Positions 27,499 to 37,550 of a stretch of DNA of 64,000 nucleotides are shown piece after piece (the stretch's first letter is position 1; each line of letters starts with the position of its first letter). The notes below the pieces were generated by a model. It saw nothing but the letters and a program-made list of their open reading frames with translations. It was not told the DNA's origin and did not search any database. The DNA is taken from contig PGZL01000006.1 of assembly GCA_002840095.1 (NCBI GenBank), positions 1-64,000 of the forward strand, written 5' to 3'. The translations under genes were made by a program, and so were the position numbers. Source of the stretch: Gammaproteobacteria bacterium HGW-Gammaproteobacteria-1. Lineage in GTDB: Bacteria > Pseudomonadota > Gammaproteobacteria > Thiohalomonadales > Thiohalomonadaceae.

Positions 27499-28476
27499 AT
27501 GTTCGGATTCGGCAAGAACAAGACCGGCGATAAACCGGAAGAAAAGCAGGACAAGCCCGGCCTGCTCTCCCGCCTGCGCCAGGGCCTGGCCAAGACCGGC
27601 CAGCTGCTCAACACCGATATCCGCGACCTGGTGCCCGTCGGCCGCAAGATCGACGACGAGCTGCTGGAGGAGCTGGAAACGCGCCTGCTCATGGCCGACG
27701 TCGGCGTCGAGGCCACCACCGCCATCATCCAGGATCTCACCAAACGCATTTCGCGCAAGCAGCTGGACGACAGCACGGCGCTGTTCGCCGCCCTGCGCGA
27801 GGACATGGCCGCCATCCTGGCGCCGAGCAGCAAGCCGCTGCTCATCGACGGCACGCACAGACCCTTCGTGATCCTCATGGCCGGCATCAACGGCGCCGGC
27901 AAGACCACCACCATCGGCAAGCTGGCCAAGCGCCTGCAAGGCGAGGGCAAGAGCGTGATGCTGGCCGCCGGCGACACCTTTCGCGCCGCGGCGGTGGAGC
28001 AGTTGCAGGTGTGGGGTGAGCGCAACGGCATCCCGGTCATCGCCCAGGGCAGCGGCGCCGACACCGCCTCGGTGATCTTCGATGCCTTGCAGGCGGCGAA
28101 GAGCCGCGGCATCGACGTGCTCATCGCCGACACCGCCGGCCGCCTGCACACCCAGTCCAACCTGATGGAAGAACTGAAGAAGGTGAAGCGGGTGCTGGGC
28201 AAGATAGACGAGCAGGCGCCGCACGAGGTGCTGCTGGTGCTCGACGCCGGCACCGGCCAGAACGCCCTGCAACAGGCGCAGCAGTTCCATCAGGCCATCG
28301 GCGTCACCGGCCTGGCCCTCACCAAGCTGGACGGCACCGCCAAGGGCGGCATCATCTTCGCCATCGCCAAGCGCCTCGGCCTGCCCATCCGCTTCATCGG
28401 CGTGGGCGAGGGCATCGACGATCTGCGCGCGTTCGAGGCCGGGGAGTTTGTCGAGGCCTTGTTAAGTGAAAAATAG
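27499..28476 (+). CDS. ftsY: signal recognition particle receptor FtsY
   Basis: A 325-residue SRP-type GTPase that docks SRP-ribosome complexes at the inner membrane. It has a short charged N-terminal A-region (about 1-25), an NG domain with P-loop [10 protein letters not shown], then DTAGR and TKLDG. The C-terminal [12 protein letters not shown] motif is intact. The A-domain is much shorter than the ~200 residues of E. coli FtsY, which is common in other lineages. It is followed by ftsE-ftsX-rpoH. Confidence 0.97.
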   Translation: MFGFGKNKTGDKPEEKQDKPGLLSRLRQGLAKTGQLLNTDIRDLVPVGRKIDDELLEELETRLLMADVGVEATTAIIQDLTKRISRKQLDDSTALFAALREDMAAILAPSSKPLLIDGTHRPFVILMAGINGAGKTTTIGKLAKRLQGEGKSVMLAAGDTFRAAAVEQLQVWGERNGIPVIAQGSGADTASVIFDALQAAKSRGIDVLIADTAGRLHTQSNLMEELKKVKRVLGKIDEQAPHEVLLVLDAGTGQNALQQAQQFHQAIGVTGLALTKLDGTAKGGIIFAIAKRLGLPIRFIGVGEGIDDLRAFEAGEFVEALLSEK

Positions 28477-28479
28477 AGG

Positions 28480-28561
28480 AAAGATGCAAGAGCAAAGATA
28501 CAAGGGGTGGTGCGGCCTGCGGCCGGGTTTTCTTGTATCTTGTCACTTGTATCTTGTATCT
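28480..28561. repeat. ATACAAG-type inverted repeat between ftsY and ftsE
   Basis: The left arm contains GATGCAAG and GATACAAG units (28480-28505). The right arm has inverted CTTGTATC units (28532-28561). It ends 8 nt before the ftsE start, and no Shine-Dalgarno is visible there. The interior is short and differs from the longer members at 35331, 48764 and 57614. Confidence 0.85.
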
Positions 28562-28569
28562 GAATTTAA

Positions 28570-29241
28570 ATGATCCGTTTCGCCAACGTCAGCAAGCGTT
28601 ACCCCGGCGGCTTCGAGGCCCTGTCCGATGTGTCGCTGCATCTGGCGCCGGGCGAGATGGCCTTTCTCACCGGTCACTCCGGCGCCGGCAAGTCCACCCT
28701 GCTCAAGCTCATCGCCCTCATCGAGCGGCCCACCAACGGCCAGGTGATCATCAACGGCCAGAATTTCGCCAAGGTGGGGCGGCGGCGCATTCCCCACGTG
28801 CGGCGCGACATCGGCATCATCTTCCAGGACCACCGCCTGCTGTTCGACCGCACGGTGTTCGACAACGTGGCGCTGCCGCTGATCATCGCCGGCCACGGCC
28901 ACCAGGAGATCGGCCGCCGCGTGCGTGCCGCCCTGGACAAGGTGGGCCTGCTGAGCAAGGAAAAGGTCTATCCCATCACCCTGTCCGGCGGTGAGCAGCA
29001 GCGCGTGGGCATCGCCCGCGCCGTGGTCAACAAGCCGCCGCTGCTGCTGGCGGACGAACCCACCGGCAACCTCGATCCGGACCTGTCGCGCGAGATCATG
29101 GGCCTGTTCGAGGAGTTCAACCGCGTCGGCGTGAGCGTGCTCATCGCCTCCCATGACCTGGAGCTGATCCGCCGCCTCGGCCACCGCGTGCTGCGCCTGG
29201 ACCACGGCCGCCTGGCCGGCGACACGGGAGGGGCGCGCTGA
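28570..29241 (+). CDS. ftsE: cell-division ABC ATPase FtsE
   Basis: A 223-residue ABC-type ATPase that powers FtsX to activate septal peptidoglycan hydrolases. Walker A is GHSGAGKST, the signature LSGGEQQR, and Walker B LLLADEPTGNLD. The start is ATG at 28570. The preceding 90 bp are repeat sequence and lack an evident ribosome-binding site, so initiation may be weak or leaderless-like. The last base overlaps the ftsX ATG. Confidence 0.97.
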   Translation: MIRFANVSKRYPGGFEALSDVSLHLAPGEMAFLTGHSGAGKSTLLKLIALIERPTNGQVIINGQNFAKVGRRRIPHVRRDIGIIFQDHRLLFDRTVFDNVALPLIIAGHGHQEIGRRVRAALDKVGLLSKEKVYPITLSGGEQQRVGIARAVVNKPPLLLADEPTGNLDPDLSREIMGLFEEFNRVGVSVLIASHDLELIRRLGHRVLRLDHGRLAGDTGGAR

Positions 29242-30230
29242 TGGCCGAGACACAACGCAATGCCAACGCCCCGGAAGGCGCCCGCGTGGTGAAGATGGGC
29301 GCCGGCGGGCTGCTGCGCTCCTGGCTGCTGCGCCACGTGCAGACCTTCTTCTACACCCTGGGCCAGATCTGGCGCCGCCCCTTCAACGCCCTCCTCACCG
29401 CTGCGGTGATCGGCATCGCCCTGGCCCTGCCCGCGGGGCTGCACGTGCTGCTGGGCAACGCGCAGCAGGTGGCGCGCGGCTGGGACGGCGCCACCCAGGT
29501 GTCGCTGTTCCTGAAGCGCGGCGTGAGCGAGATGCGCGCCCAGGCCCTGGCGCGGGAACTGGAGAACACGGCCGCCATCGGCTCGGTGCGCTATATTTCG
29601 CGCGAGCAGGCGCTGGAGGAGTTCAAGAGCCTGTCCGGTTTCGGTGACGCCTTGCAGGTGCTGGAAGACAATCCGCTGCCCTCGGTGCTGGTGGTGTTTC
29701 CCAAGGTGGAGCAGGCGCAGGGACCGGAGGTGATGGAACAGCTGCTGGAGCGGCTGCGCGCCCGCCCCGAGGTGGACCTGGCGCAACTGGACATGCAGTG
29801 GGTCAAGCGCATCTACGCCATGATGGACATCGTGCGTCGCGGCGTCTGGGTGCTGGGTTCGCTGCTGGGCCTAGCGGTGCTGCTGGTGGTGGGCAACACT
29901 ATCCGTCTCGCCATCCAGAACCGGCGCGACGAAATCGTCATCATCAAGCTCATTGGCGGCACCGACGCCTTCATCCGCCGCCCGTTCCTCTACACCGGCT
30001 TCTGGTACGGCCTGTTCGGCGGCGCCATCGCCCTGTTGATGATCCAGGTGTCGCTGTGGCTGCTGGCCGAGCCCGTGGCGGGCCTGGCCGGCCTGTACGG
30101 CAGCGATTTCCGCCTGCACGGCCTCGATGCCCTCACCGCCCTGGCGCTGTTCGGCGGTGGTTGCCTGCTGGGGTTGCTGGGCTCCTGGCTGGCGGTGGGG
30201 CGGCATTTGCGGGAAATTGAACCGACGTAA
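29241..30230 (+). CDS. ftsX: cell-division protein FtsX
   Basis: A 329-residue inner-membrane partner of FtsE with four TM helices: one near residues 48-70 and three in the C-terminal third. The periplasmic loop (about 75-195) carries the FtsX PCD region (MSLFLK-like VSLFLKRGVSE and LEEFKSLSGFGDAL). The N-terminal cytoplasmic tail of about 45 residues is longer than average. TGATG overlap with ftsE indicates coupling. Confidence 0.96.
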   Translation: MAETQRNANAPEGARVVKMGAGGLLRSWLLRHVQTFFYTLGQIWRRPFNALLTAAVIGIALALPAGLHVLLGNAQQVARGWDGATQVSLFLKRGVSEMRAQALARELENTAAIGSVRYISREQALEEFKSLSGFGDALQVLEDNPLPSVLVVFPKVEQAQGPEVMEQLLERLRARPEVDLAQLDMQWVKRIYAMMDIVRRGVWVLGSLLGLAVLLVVGNTIRLAIQNRRDEIVIIKLIGGTDAFIRRPFLYTGFWYGLFGGAIALLMIQVSLWLLAEPVAGLAGLYGSDFRLHGLDALTALALFGGGCLLGLLGSWLAVGRHLREIEPT

Positions 30231-30374
30231 GGATGTTCCCCAATCCGAATTTTCGAATTTCGATGAGGGGTCTGCTCTGCCCGACACACGGAACGCGAAA
30301 CGGTTTTTGCCTGTGGTATAAAACACGCACTGTTAATGTGTGATTGACCCGGGCACGCGGGAACAAGGGGACCG

Positions 30375-31697
30375 ATGAGCAACAGCATACTGGTGGTGGA
30401 CGGCTCCACCCTGTCACGCGAACTGATCACCCGCCGCCTCGACGAGGCGCTGCCGGGCGCGCGCATCACCGCCGTCGGCACCGAGAAGGAAGCGCTGGCG
30501 CGCCTGGAGGATGAGCGCTTTTCCCTGGTCACCACCGCGCTGATGCTGCCCGACGCCGACGGCCTCGAACTGTGCCGGCACATCCGCCACAGCAAGCGGC
30601 ACCACTACACTCCCGTCATCATCATCTCCTCCGACGCCGACCAGCGGCTGATCCGCGAAGGCTACGCCGCCGGCGTGACCGACTACTTCGACAAATCCCT
30701 GGGCTTCCAGGCCTTCGGCCAGTTCATCAAGGCCTTTCTCGAACGCAATTCCGCCCTGTACGGCCGCGTGCTGTATGTGGAGGACAGCCGTACCGTGGCC
30801 GCCGTCACCAAGGCCATGCTGGAGCAGCACGGCCTGGTGGTGACCCATACCGTGGCGGTGGAAGATGCGCTGGACCTGCTCGGTCATGCGCGGCAGGCGG
30901 ACGAGCGGGGTTTCGACCTGGTGATCACCGACTTCTTCCTCAAGGGCGAAATGACCGGCGGCGACCTGCTCTACGTGCTGCGCGCGCGCCAGCACTATTC
31001 CCAGCAGGAACTGCCGGTGCTGGTGATCACCGGCAACGACGACGTCTCCACCCAGGTGGAAGTGTTCCGCGCCGGCGCCAACGACTTCGTCAACAAACCG
31101 CTGGTGGAAGAGGTGCTGATGGCGCGCGTGCGCTCCCTGCTGCTCATCAAGCACCAGTTCGACGCCATCCGCCGCCAGGCCGCCGACATGGAGCGCCTGG
31201 CCACCACCGACGCCCTCACCGGCGTGCGCAACCGCCGCTTCCTGGTGGACGAGGGGCAGGGCTTCCTCAGCCGCACCCCCAAGGGCTGGGCCTTCATCGT
31301 CGACCTGGATCACTTCAAGCGCATCAACGACGGCTTCGGCCATCTGGTCGGCGACAAGGTTCTGATGGCCATGGGCGACACACTGAACCGCCTGTTCCCC
31401 GACGGCCTCTGCGCCCGCTTCGGCGGCGAGGAATTCGTCGTCCTGCTGCACGGCGACGACGTCCCGGCGCGGGCCGAGGCGCTGCGCGCCGAAGTGGAAA
31501 GGCTCAAGCCCGCCGGCGTGGAAGTCACCCTGAGCCTGGGCCTGGCCTCCGTGGCCGATCACCACGGCCGCGACCTCAACGCCCTGCTCGGCATCGCCGA
31601 TCAGGCCCTCTATGGCGCCAAGGCCGCCGGCCGCAATCAGGTCTGCCGGACCCTGGCAGACGGCAGCATCAGCCCCGTGACCGTCCCCGCCGCCTGA
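30375..31697 (+). CDS. PleD-like response regulator / diguanylate cyclase (REC-REC-GGDEF)
   Basis: A 440-residue cytoplasmic c-di-GMP synthase. The first receiver (about 1-120) has Ala where the phospho-acceptor Asp should be (LVTTALMLP), so it is probably a dimerisation adaptor as in PleD. The second receiver (about 130-260) keeps Asp in LVITDFFLKG. The GGDEF domain carries an intact GGEEF, with no RxxD at the I-site position. Activity should therefore depend on an unidentified histidine kinase and lack product inhibition. It sits between ftsX and rpoH, which are directly adjacent in Pseudomonas. Confidence 0.9.
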   Translation: MSNSILVVDGSTLSRELITRRLDEALPGARITAVGTEKEALARLEDERFSLVTTALMLPDADGLELCRHIRHSKRHHYTPVIIISSDADQRLIREGYAAGVTDYFDKSLGFQAFGQFIKAFLERNSALYGRVLYVEDSRTVAAVTKAMLEQHGLVVTHTVAVEDALDLLGHARQADERGFDLVITDFFLKGEMTGGDLLYVLRARQHYSQQELPVLVITGNDDVSTQVEVFRAGANDFVNKPLVEEVLMARVRSLLLIKHQFDAIRRQAADMERLATTDALTGVRNRRFLVDEGQGFLSRTPKGWAFIVDLDHFKRINDGFGHLVGDKVLMAMGDTLNRLFPDGLCARFGGEEFVVLLHGDDVPARAEALRAEVERLKPAGVEVTLSLGLASVADHHGRDLNALLGIADQALYGAKAAGRNQVCRTLADGSISPVTVPAA

Positions 31698-31738
31698 TAA
31701 CCTGACGCAGATAATCGGTGGGGAACTCTCCCTGCCTC

Positions 31739-31769
31739 TTGGCACTCACACCCCGAGAGTGCTAAAAAT
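31739..31769 (+). promoter_or_regulatory. CIRCE-like operator (HrcA site) over a candidate promoter of rpoH
   Basis: TTGGCACTC-N9-GAGTGCTAA at 31739-31765 matches the CIRCE consensus TTAGCACTC-N9-GAGTGCTAA in 17 of 18 positions with the exact spacer. The left half doubles as a -35 (TTGGCA), and TAAAAA 18 nt further could be the -10. It lies 116 bp before the rpoH start, after the cyclase stop. HrcA binding here would repress rpoH until heat shock. Confidence 0.8.
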
Positions 31770-31881
31770 ACCCTACAGTAGAACTTTACTGCTGGGGATT
31801 GCGTTGCCAATAGTTGAGTGTTATGGTTGGTTATCAGTGGGCCAGCCGCCCTGGCATATGAACGCGAGATAGGGAGCAACA

Positions 31882-32733
<852 letters not shown>

Positions 32734-32757
32734 TTCGGCGTTCTCACCGGGCAACAA

Positions 32758-32790
32758 GGCAACGGCCTCCCTGTGAGGCCGTTGCCGTTT
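32758..32790. terminator. terminator hairpin between rpoH and a convergent gene
   Basis: A perfect 12-bp stem GGCAACGGCCTC / GAGGCCGTTGCC with a 5-nt loop, followed by GTTTC. It is positioned right after rpoH and before the end of the convergent small gene. Confidence 0.75.
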
Positions 32791-32801
32791 CTGCGGGCCG
32801 G

Positions 32802-33164
32802 TCAGCGGTTCAGGGTCAGCGCGATGGTGGTGCCGGCGCTGGTGGGTACGATGCTGATGGAGATGCTGCTCTTGCCGCGTTTGAACTCCAGGGCACGGGC
32901 TGCGCCCATGGCGATGTCGGCGGTCTGCTTCCAGCCCTTGCCGGTCAGCTTTTCGCTGTAGAAACGGATGGCCTGCTCCAGGGGGCTGGTGGTATTGAGC
33001 ACGGCATTGGCGCCTTGTGCGTCCTGGCTGGCGGAATCGAGCTGGGCCTGGGGAAACAGCGGCACCTCGCGGGCGAGATCAGAGGGATAGGCGGTGGCGG
33101 CGAAACAGTTGGCGGTGAACAGCATCAGGGCGGACAGCAGCAGGGTACGCAGGTGGCAAGGCAT
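32802..33164 (-). CDS. small secreted protein of unknown function
   Basis: A 120-residue protein not assigned to a named family. A signal peptide (about 1-22, LLLSALMLFTANCFA) is followed by a soluble alpha/beta domain (YPSDLAREVPLFPQAQLDSA ... FYSEKLTGKGWKQTADIAMG ... ISIVPTSAGTTIALTL). The layout recalls small exported proteins with a helix-strand repeat that pairs a destabilised amphipathic helix with a hairpin. No catalytic residues are evident. ATG at 33164 follows GGAGAGGAATT; an upstream in-frame Met is less likely because it would extend past the signal peptide. Confidence 0.75.
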   Translation of the reverse strand: MPCHLRTLLLSALMLFTANCFAATAYPSDLAREVPLFPQAQLDSASQDAQGANAVLNTTSPLEQAIRFYSEKLTGKGWKQTADIAMGAARALEFKRGKSSISISIVPTSAGTTIALTLNR

Positions 33165-33327
33165 AATTCCTCTCCGTGGATGTGGGTTCGGGTAGGAACA
33201 TTGTTTATACGAATTATTGTGTTTTGCCAATTTCTAACTGTCATATCTGTGTATAGGCACACACTATTTACGGTTAATGCCGCGCGGCAGTGAACTCATG
33301 CAGCGTACGGGCTAGCATGTTTACATC

Positions 33328-34128
33328 ATGGACGCCGCCGTATTGCTGGCCCTCGGCCTGACCACGCTTGCCGGACTTTCCACCGGAATAGGCAGTCTGT
33401 TTGCGCTGTTTGCCCGCCGCAGCAACGTCGCCTTGCTATCCGCCGCGCTCGGCTTTTCCGCCGGCGTGATGATTTATGTTTCCTTCGTGGAACTGCTGGC
33501 CGGCGGGCAGGCCCTGCTGCAGGGCAATTACGGCGAGACTCTGGGCGGCTGGCTGGCCGCGGCGGGATTTTTTGGCGGGGTGCTGCTGATCCTGGTGATC
33601 GATCTGCTGGTCCCTGCCCACCATAATCCCCATCAGGTGCAATTCATAGACGGCGGTGACGGCGGGGCCGGCCTGCAACCGCTGCATCGGGTCGGCCTGC
33701 TGTCGGCCCTGGCCATCGGCATCCACAACTTTCCCGAAGGCATCGCCACCTTCATGGCGGTGCTGGCCGATCCGGTGGTCGGCGTGTCCATCGCCATTGC
33801 CATTGCCCTGCACAACATTCCCGAAGGCATCTCCATTGCGGTGCCGGTGTATTACGCCAGTGGCAGCCGCCGCCGCGCCTTCTGGATATCCTTGCTCTCC
33901 GGTCTGGCCGAGCCGGTGGGAGCCTTTCTCGCCTACCTGCTGCTGCGCCCCTATCTCGATAACGGCCTGCTGGGCCTGGTGTTTGCCGTCGTGGCCGGGA
34001 TCATGGTGTTCATCTCGCTGGATCAGCTGATACCCAATGCGAAGAAATACGACACCGGCCACAACGCCGTGTATGGCCTGATCGCGGGCATGGCGGTGAT
34101 GGCGCTGACCCTGTTGCTGTTGCGCTGA
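33328..34128 (+). CDS. zupT: zinc transporter ZupT (ZIP family)
   Basis: A 266-residue ZIP-family importer of Zn(II) and other divalent metals, with eight TM helices. The two metal-site motifs HNFPEGIATF (helix IV) and HNIPEGISIA (helix V) are intact, as is the C-terminal ISLDQLIPNAKKY block. The length is standard. It is a single gene with convergent bioD downstream. Confidence 0.95.
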   Translation: MDAAVLLALGLTTLAGLSTGIGSLFALFARRSNVALLSAALGFSAGVMIYVSFVELLAGGQALLQGNYGETLGGWLAAAGFFGGVLLILVIDLLVPAHHNPHQVQFIDGGDGGAGLQPLHRVGLLSALAIGIHNFPEGIATFMAVLADPVVGVSIAIAIALHNIPEGISIAVPVYYASGSRRRAFWISLLSGLAEPVGAFLAYLLLRPYLDNGLLGLVFAVVAGIMVFISLDQLIPNAKKYDTGHNAVYGLIAGMAVMALTLLLLR

Positions 34129-34186
34129 ACACGCGGGGTGATCGCAACGGGGAACAAGAAGAAGTTATTCAACCCACCGGGCAATC

Positions 34187-34208
34187 CATAGGGCGGGCCA
34201 TGCCCGCC
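34187..34208. repeat. REP-like GC palindrome
   Basis: GGCGGGC-CAT-GCCCGCC palindrome preceded by CATAGG, which resembles the (G)TAGG head of the REP elements elsewhere in the window. It lies in the zupT-bioD convergent gap. Confidence 0.5.
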
Positions 34209-34319
34209 GCTTCGGCGCGCTTCCTCCTGGTGTGCCGATATACCGTCCATCCATGGATATACGTACGGCTCCCACGGGGGCGCCCTATGGTGGTCACGAT
34301 TTGTGAACCGCCAGTTTGC

Positions 34320-35127
<808 letters not shown>

Positions 35128-35131
<4 letters not shown>

Positions 35132-35271
35132 GATGCGTCCTCCCCATGGCGGATGGCGGGGGCACCTTGCCGGCGTGGGTTTCGTCCCTTCCCGCGACTG
35201 GCCGCTGCGCGCCCCCGTGTCAGGGCCGACACGCCTGTGTCGGTGCCGGTGACGAAGATTCCGCGCGTCAT
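35128..35271 (-). pseudogene. truncated bioD start copy (mini-frame A, 47 codons)
   Basis: The most upstream copy: [14 protein letters not shown] (one difference from BioD) plus the same 33-residue tail. Its stop overlaps the ATG of mini-frame B at 35131 (ATGA). Upstream is CCGGAGCAAGATC, a sequence different from the other copies. This may be the original bioD ribosome-binding region before the duplication. Confidence 0.65.
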
Positions 35272-35296
35272 GATCTTGCTCCGGGTAGATTTGCTC

Positions 35297-35483
35297 GTAG
35301 GGTGCGCACTGCGCACCGGCAGCTGAAAACAGAGATACAAGTTTCAAGTACAAGATACAAGTGGATGAACTCGCTGCGCTCGTAGTATTTGAATTCAGAA
35401 ATCGTGCGCGTAGCGCACACCTCTGCTTGTATCTTGTCTCTTTGCTCTTGTATCTGGCTCCAGGTGCGCAGTGCGCACCCTAC
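35297..35483. repeat. nested element: REP pair enclosing an ATACAAG-type inverted repeat
   Basis: The outer pair is two REP palindromes, GTAGGGTGCGCACTGCGCACC-type, at 35297-35317 and inverted at 35463-35483. Inside them lies an ATACAAG-type element (35331-35457). Its interior includes GAACTCGCTGCGCTCG and GTGCGCGTAGCGCAC, shared with the copies at 48764 and 57614. It occupies the bioD-bioC gap. Confidence 0.9.
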
Positions 35484-35527
35484 GGGCGGTCGCCGGCATG
35501 AGTACGGTGGTGCGCTCGTCGGACATG

Positions 35528-36418
35528 TCAGCGCCCCTGCTTCAAACCGGCCTGAAACTGGGCAAAGGAAATCGTGGTGGCGCCTTCATGCGCCTGTTGC
35601 CGCGGCGTCAGCGGCACCCAGGCATGACCGTAGACGACTTCATAGGTGGCGGGGAGGCGGCCGTCGCGGCGGAACTGTTCGTAGGCGGCGAGCATGGCGT
35701 GCAGCTTGTTCTTGCCGGTGAGCCCGGTGCGCCGTCCGCGGTTGACGTTGTGGGCGCCGATGGTTTTGAGATCGTCCATCAGCGTGCGCGCATCGGCGTA
35801 GGTGAGCACGATGTCCTCGCGGTCCATGACCGGATCGGCAAAGCCGTTGCGCAGCAGTCCGTCGCCCAGGTCGTGCATGTCGATGAAGGCATTGACGTGC
35901 ATGGCGTCGTCCACGGCGCGCCAGGCGGCGCGCAATTCCTTCAGCGTATCGGGGCCGAAGGTGGAGAACAGCAGCAGGCCGCCGGGTTTGAGCACGCGCA
36001 TGAACTCGGCAAAGGTGCGCTCTGGATCGTTGCACCATTGCAGGGTGACGTTGGAGAACAGCAGGTCCACCGAGGCATCCGCCAGGGGCAGCGATTCCGC
36101 ATCGGCGCAGACGAAGCCGGGACGGCGGCGCAGGCGCCGCCACCAGCCGAAGCGCTGCCGCGCGCTGCGCAGCATGCCGTGGGCGATATCGAGGGCGATG
36201 AATTGGGTTTGCGGATAGCGTGCCGCCAACTGGGTGCTGCAAAAGCCGGTGCCGCTGCCCACCTCCAGCACGCGCTGCGGATCGATCTTCATCAGCTCCA
36301 GCCGTTCCAGCAGGCGCGTGCCGACCTCGCGCTGCAACACCGCCGCCTCGTCGTAGCGCATCGCCGCCTTCTCGAAGGCGGCGCGCACCAGGCGCTTGTC
36401 GGGCAGGGGCAGGGTCAT
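35528..36418 (-). CDS. bioC: malonyl-ACP O-methyltransferase
   Basis: A 296-residue SAM-dependent methyltransferase that methylates malonyl-ACP so that fatty-acid enzymes can build the pimeloyl chain. The SAM motif VLEVGSGTGFCS and the motif LLFSNVTLQWC typical of BioC are present. ATG at 36418 is chosen because it starts the conserved region (LPDKRLVRAAFEKAA). An in-frame ATG at 36439 lies within repeat sequence. No ribosome-binding site is evident before either. Confidence 0.93.
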   Translation of the reverse strand: MTLPLPDKRLVRAAFEKAAMRYDEAAVLQREVGTRLLERLELMKIDPQRVLEVGSGTGFCSTQLAARYPQTQFIALDIAHGMLRSARQRFGWWRRLRRRPGFVCADAESLPLADASVDLLFSNVTLQWCNDPERTFAEFMRVLKPGGLLLFSTFGPDTLKELRAAWRAVDDAMHVNAFIDMHDLGDGLLRNGFADPVMDREDIVLTYADARTLMDDLKTIGAHNVNRGRRTGLTGKNKLHAMLAAYEQFRRDGRLPATYEVVYGHAWVPLTPRQQAHEGATTISFAQFQAGLKQGR

Positions 36419-36425
36419 GACGAAA

Positions 36426-36564
36426 AAAATCCAACGCAAGGGCGCAGCGACGCAAGGCAGGCTGATCCCAAACCCAACGCAGAGGCGCAGAGGCGCGGAG
36501 GGCGCAGAGAAGGGCTATGCGCAACCTTAGTGTTCTCTGCGCCTCTGCGTCTCTGCGTTGAAAG
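36426..36564. repeat. AACGCAGAG-type inverted repeat (bioH-bioC junction)
   Basis: Two left-type arms (36426-36458 and 36473-36512, ATCCAACGCA and CAACGCAGAGGCGCAGAGG) face one inverted right arm (36531-36564). It fills almost the whole 157-bp gap and ends near the bioC start. Confidence 0.88.
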
Positions 36565-36575
36565 AGGTCTTCTGA

Positions 36576-37346
36576 TCACTGCAAAAATGCCTCCAGCGCG
36601 GCGAGGAACTCGTCGGGGTGCGAGAGGAAGGGGGCGTGGCCGGCGCCGGCGATGGCGCGCAGCCGGCCCCGCGGCAGCTGACTCGCGGTGTATTCCGCCG
36701 CGGCGAGCGGCGCCAGGGTATCGCGTGCGCCATGCAGTACCAGCGTCGGTTGCGTGATGTCCGGCAGTGCCGCGCGCAGGTCGGCCTGGCGCAGAATCTC
36801 CAGTGCGCCGGCCAGTGCCGCGGGCTGCGGCTGGCCGTGGGAAAACAGTTCCTGGCGCAGGGCGCGCAATTCTTCGCGCGCCCGTTCCGAGCCGCGCGCC
36901 TGGATGGCGAGAAAGCGTTGCAGCGTGGTTTCCCAATTGTCGCGCACCGAGGCGGCGAATTGCTCGAACTCGCCCTCGGGCATGGCGTGCGGCCAGTCGG
37001 GGCGTTGCGTGAAGCAGGGGTTGGTGCCCACCAGCACCAGGCGGTCGATGGCCTCGCCTTGTGACGCGGCAGCGAGTGCAATGCGCCCGCCCAGCGACCA
37101 GCCCAGCCAGCTGGCGTGTTCCGGCACCACTGCCGCGACCGCATGAGCCACGTTCTCCAGCGTGTAATCACCGGGCAGCGGCGCGCTGCGGCCGTGGCCG
37201 GGCAGATCGACGATGTGCAGGCGACACCGTTGTGCCAGTGCCGGTGTGACGCTGCGGAAGATGCCGCCGTGCAGGCCCCAGCCGTGCAGCAGCACCAGGT
37301 CGGGGCCGTTGCCGATGTGCTCGACATGCAGCATTGCCGCGCTCAT
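36576..37346 (-). CDS. bioH: pimeloyl-ACP methyl ester esterase
   Basis: A 256-residue alpha/beta-hydrolase that removes the methyl group added by BioC, releasing pimeloyl-ACP for BioF. The nucleophile elbow GWSLG, the Asp in HGARDTLAP and the His in AGHAPFLSHPDE form a complete triad. The oxyanion-hole LHGWGLHG is present. ATG at 37346 is assigned by homology; a Met five residues later is possible. It has no visible Shine-Dalgarno, because the upstream bases belong to a repeat. Confidence 0.93.
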   Translation of the reverse strand: MSAAMLHVEHIGNGPDLVLLHGWGLHGGIFRSVTPALAQRCRLHIVDLPGHGRSAPLPGDYTLENVAHAVAAVVPEHASWLGWSLGGRIALAAASQGEAIDRLVLVGTNPCFTQRPDWPHAMPEGEFEQFAASVRDNWETTLQRFLAIQARGSERAREELRALRQELFSHGQPQPAALAGALEILRQADLRAALPDITQPTLVLHGARDTLAPLAAAEYTASQLPRGRLRAIAGAGHAPFLSHPDEFLAALEAFLQ

Positions 37347-37354
37347 AAAAGACC

Positions 37355-37550
37355 AAATCCAACGCAAAGGCGCAAAGACGCAAAGAAATCCCAATCCTTA
37401 ACGCAGAGACGCAGAGGCGCGGAGGGCGCGGAGAAAGAAAGGCTGGATTGTGATGAGTATCGCTTTGTTTGCGCATGACGCAGACGGCGAGCCGTCCACA
37501 CAAAAACCTCTGCATTCGCTGCGCCTCTGCGCCTCTGCGTTGGATTTTTC
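37355..37550. repeat. AACGCAGAG-type inverted repeat (bioF-bioH junction)
   Basis: Left arms at 37355-37390 (CAACGCAAAGGCGCAAAGAC type) and 37398-37438 (TTAACGCAGAGACGCAGAGG type). The inverted right arm at 37508-37550 runs into the bioF stop codon (37549-37551). The interior, about 70 bp, is not shared with the other copies. Confidence 0.88.
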
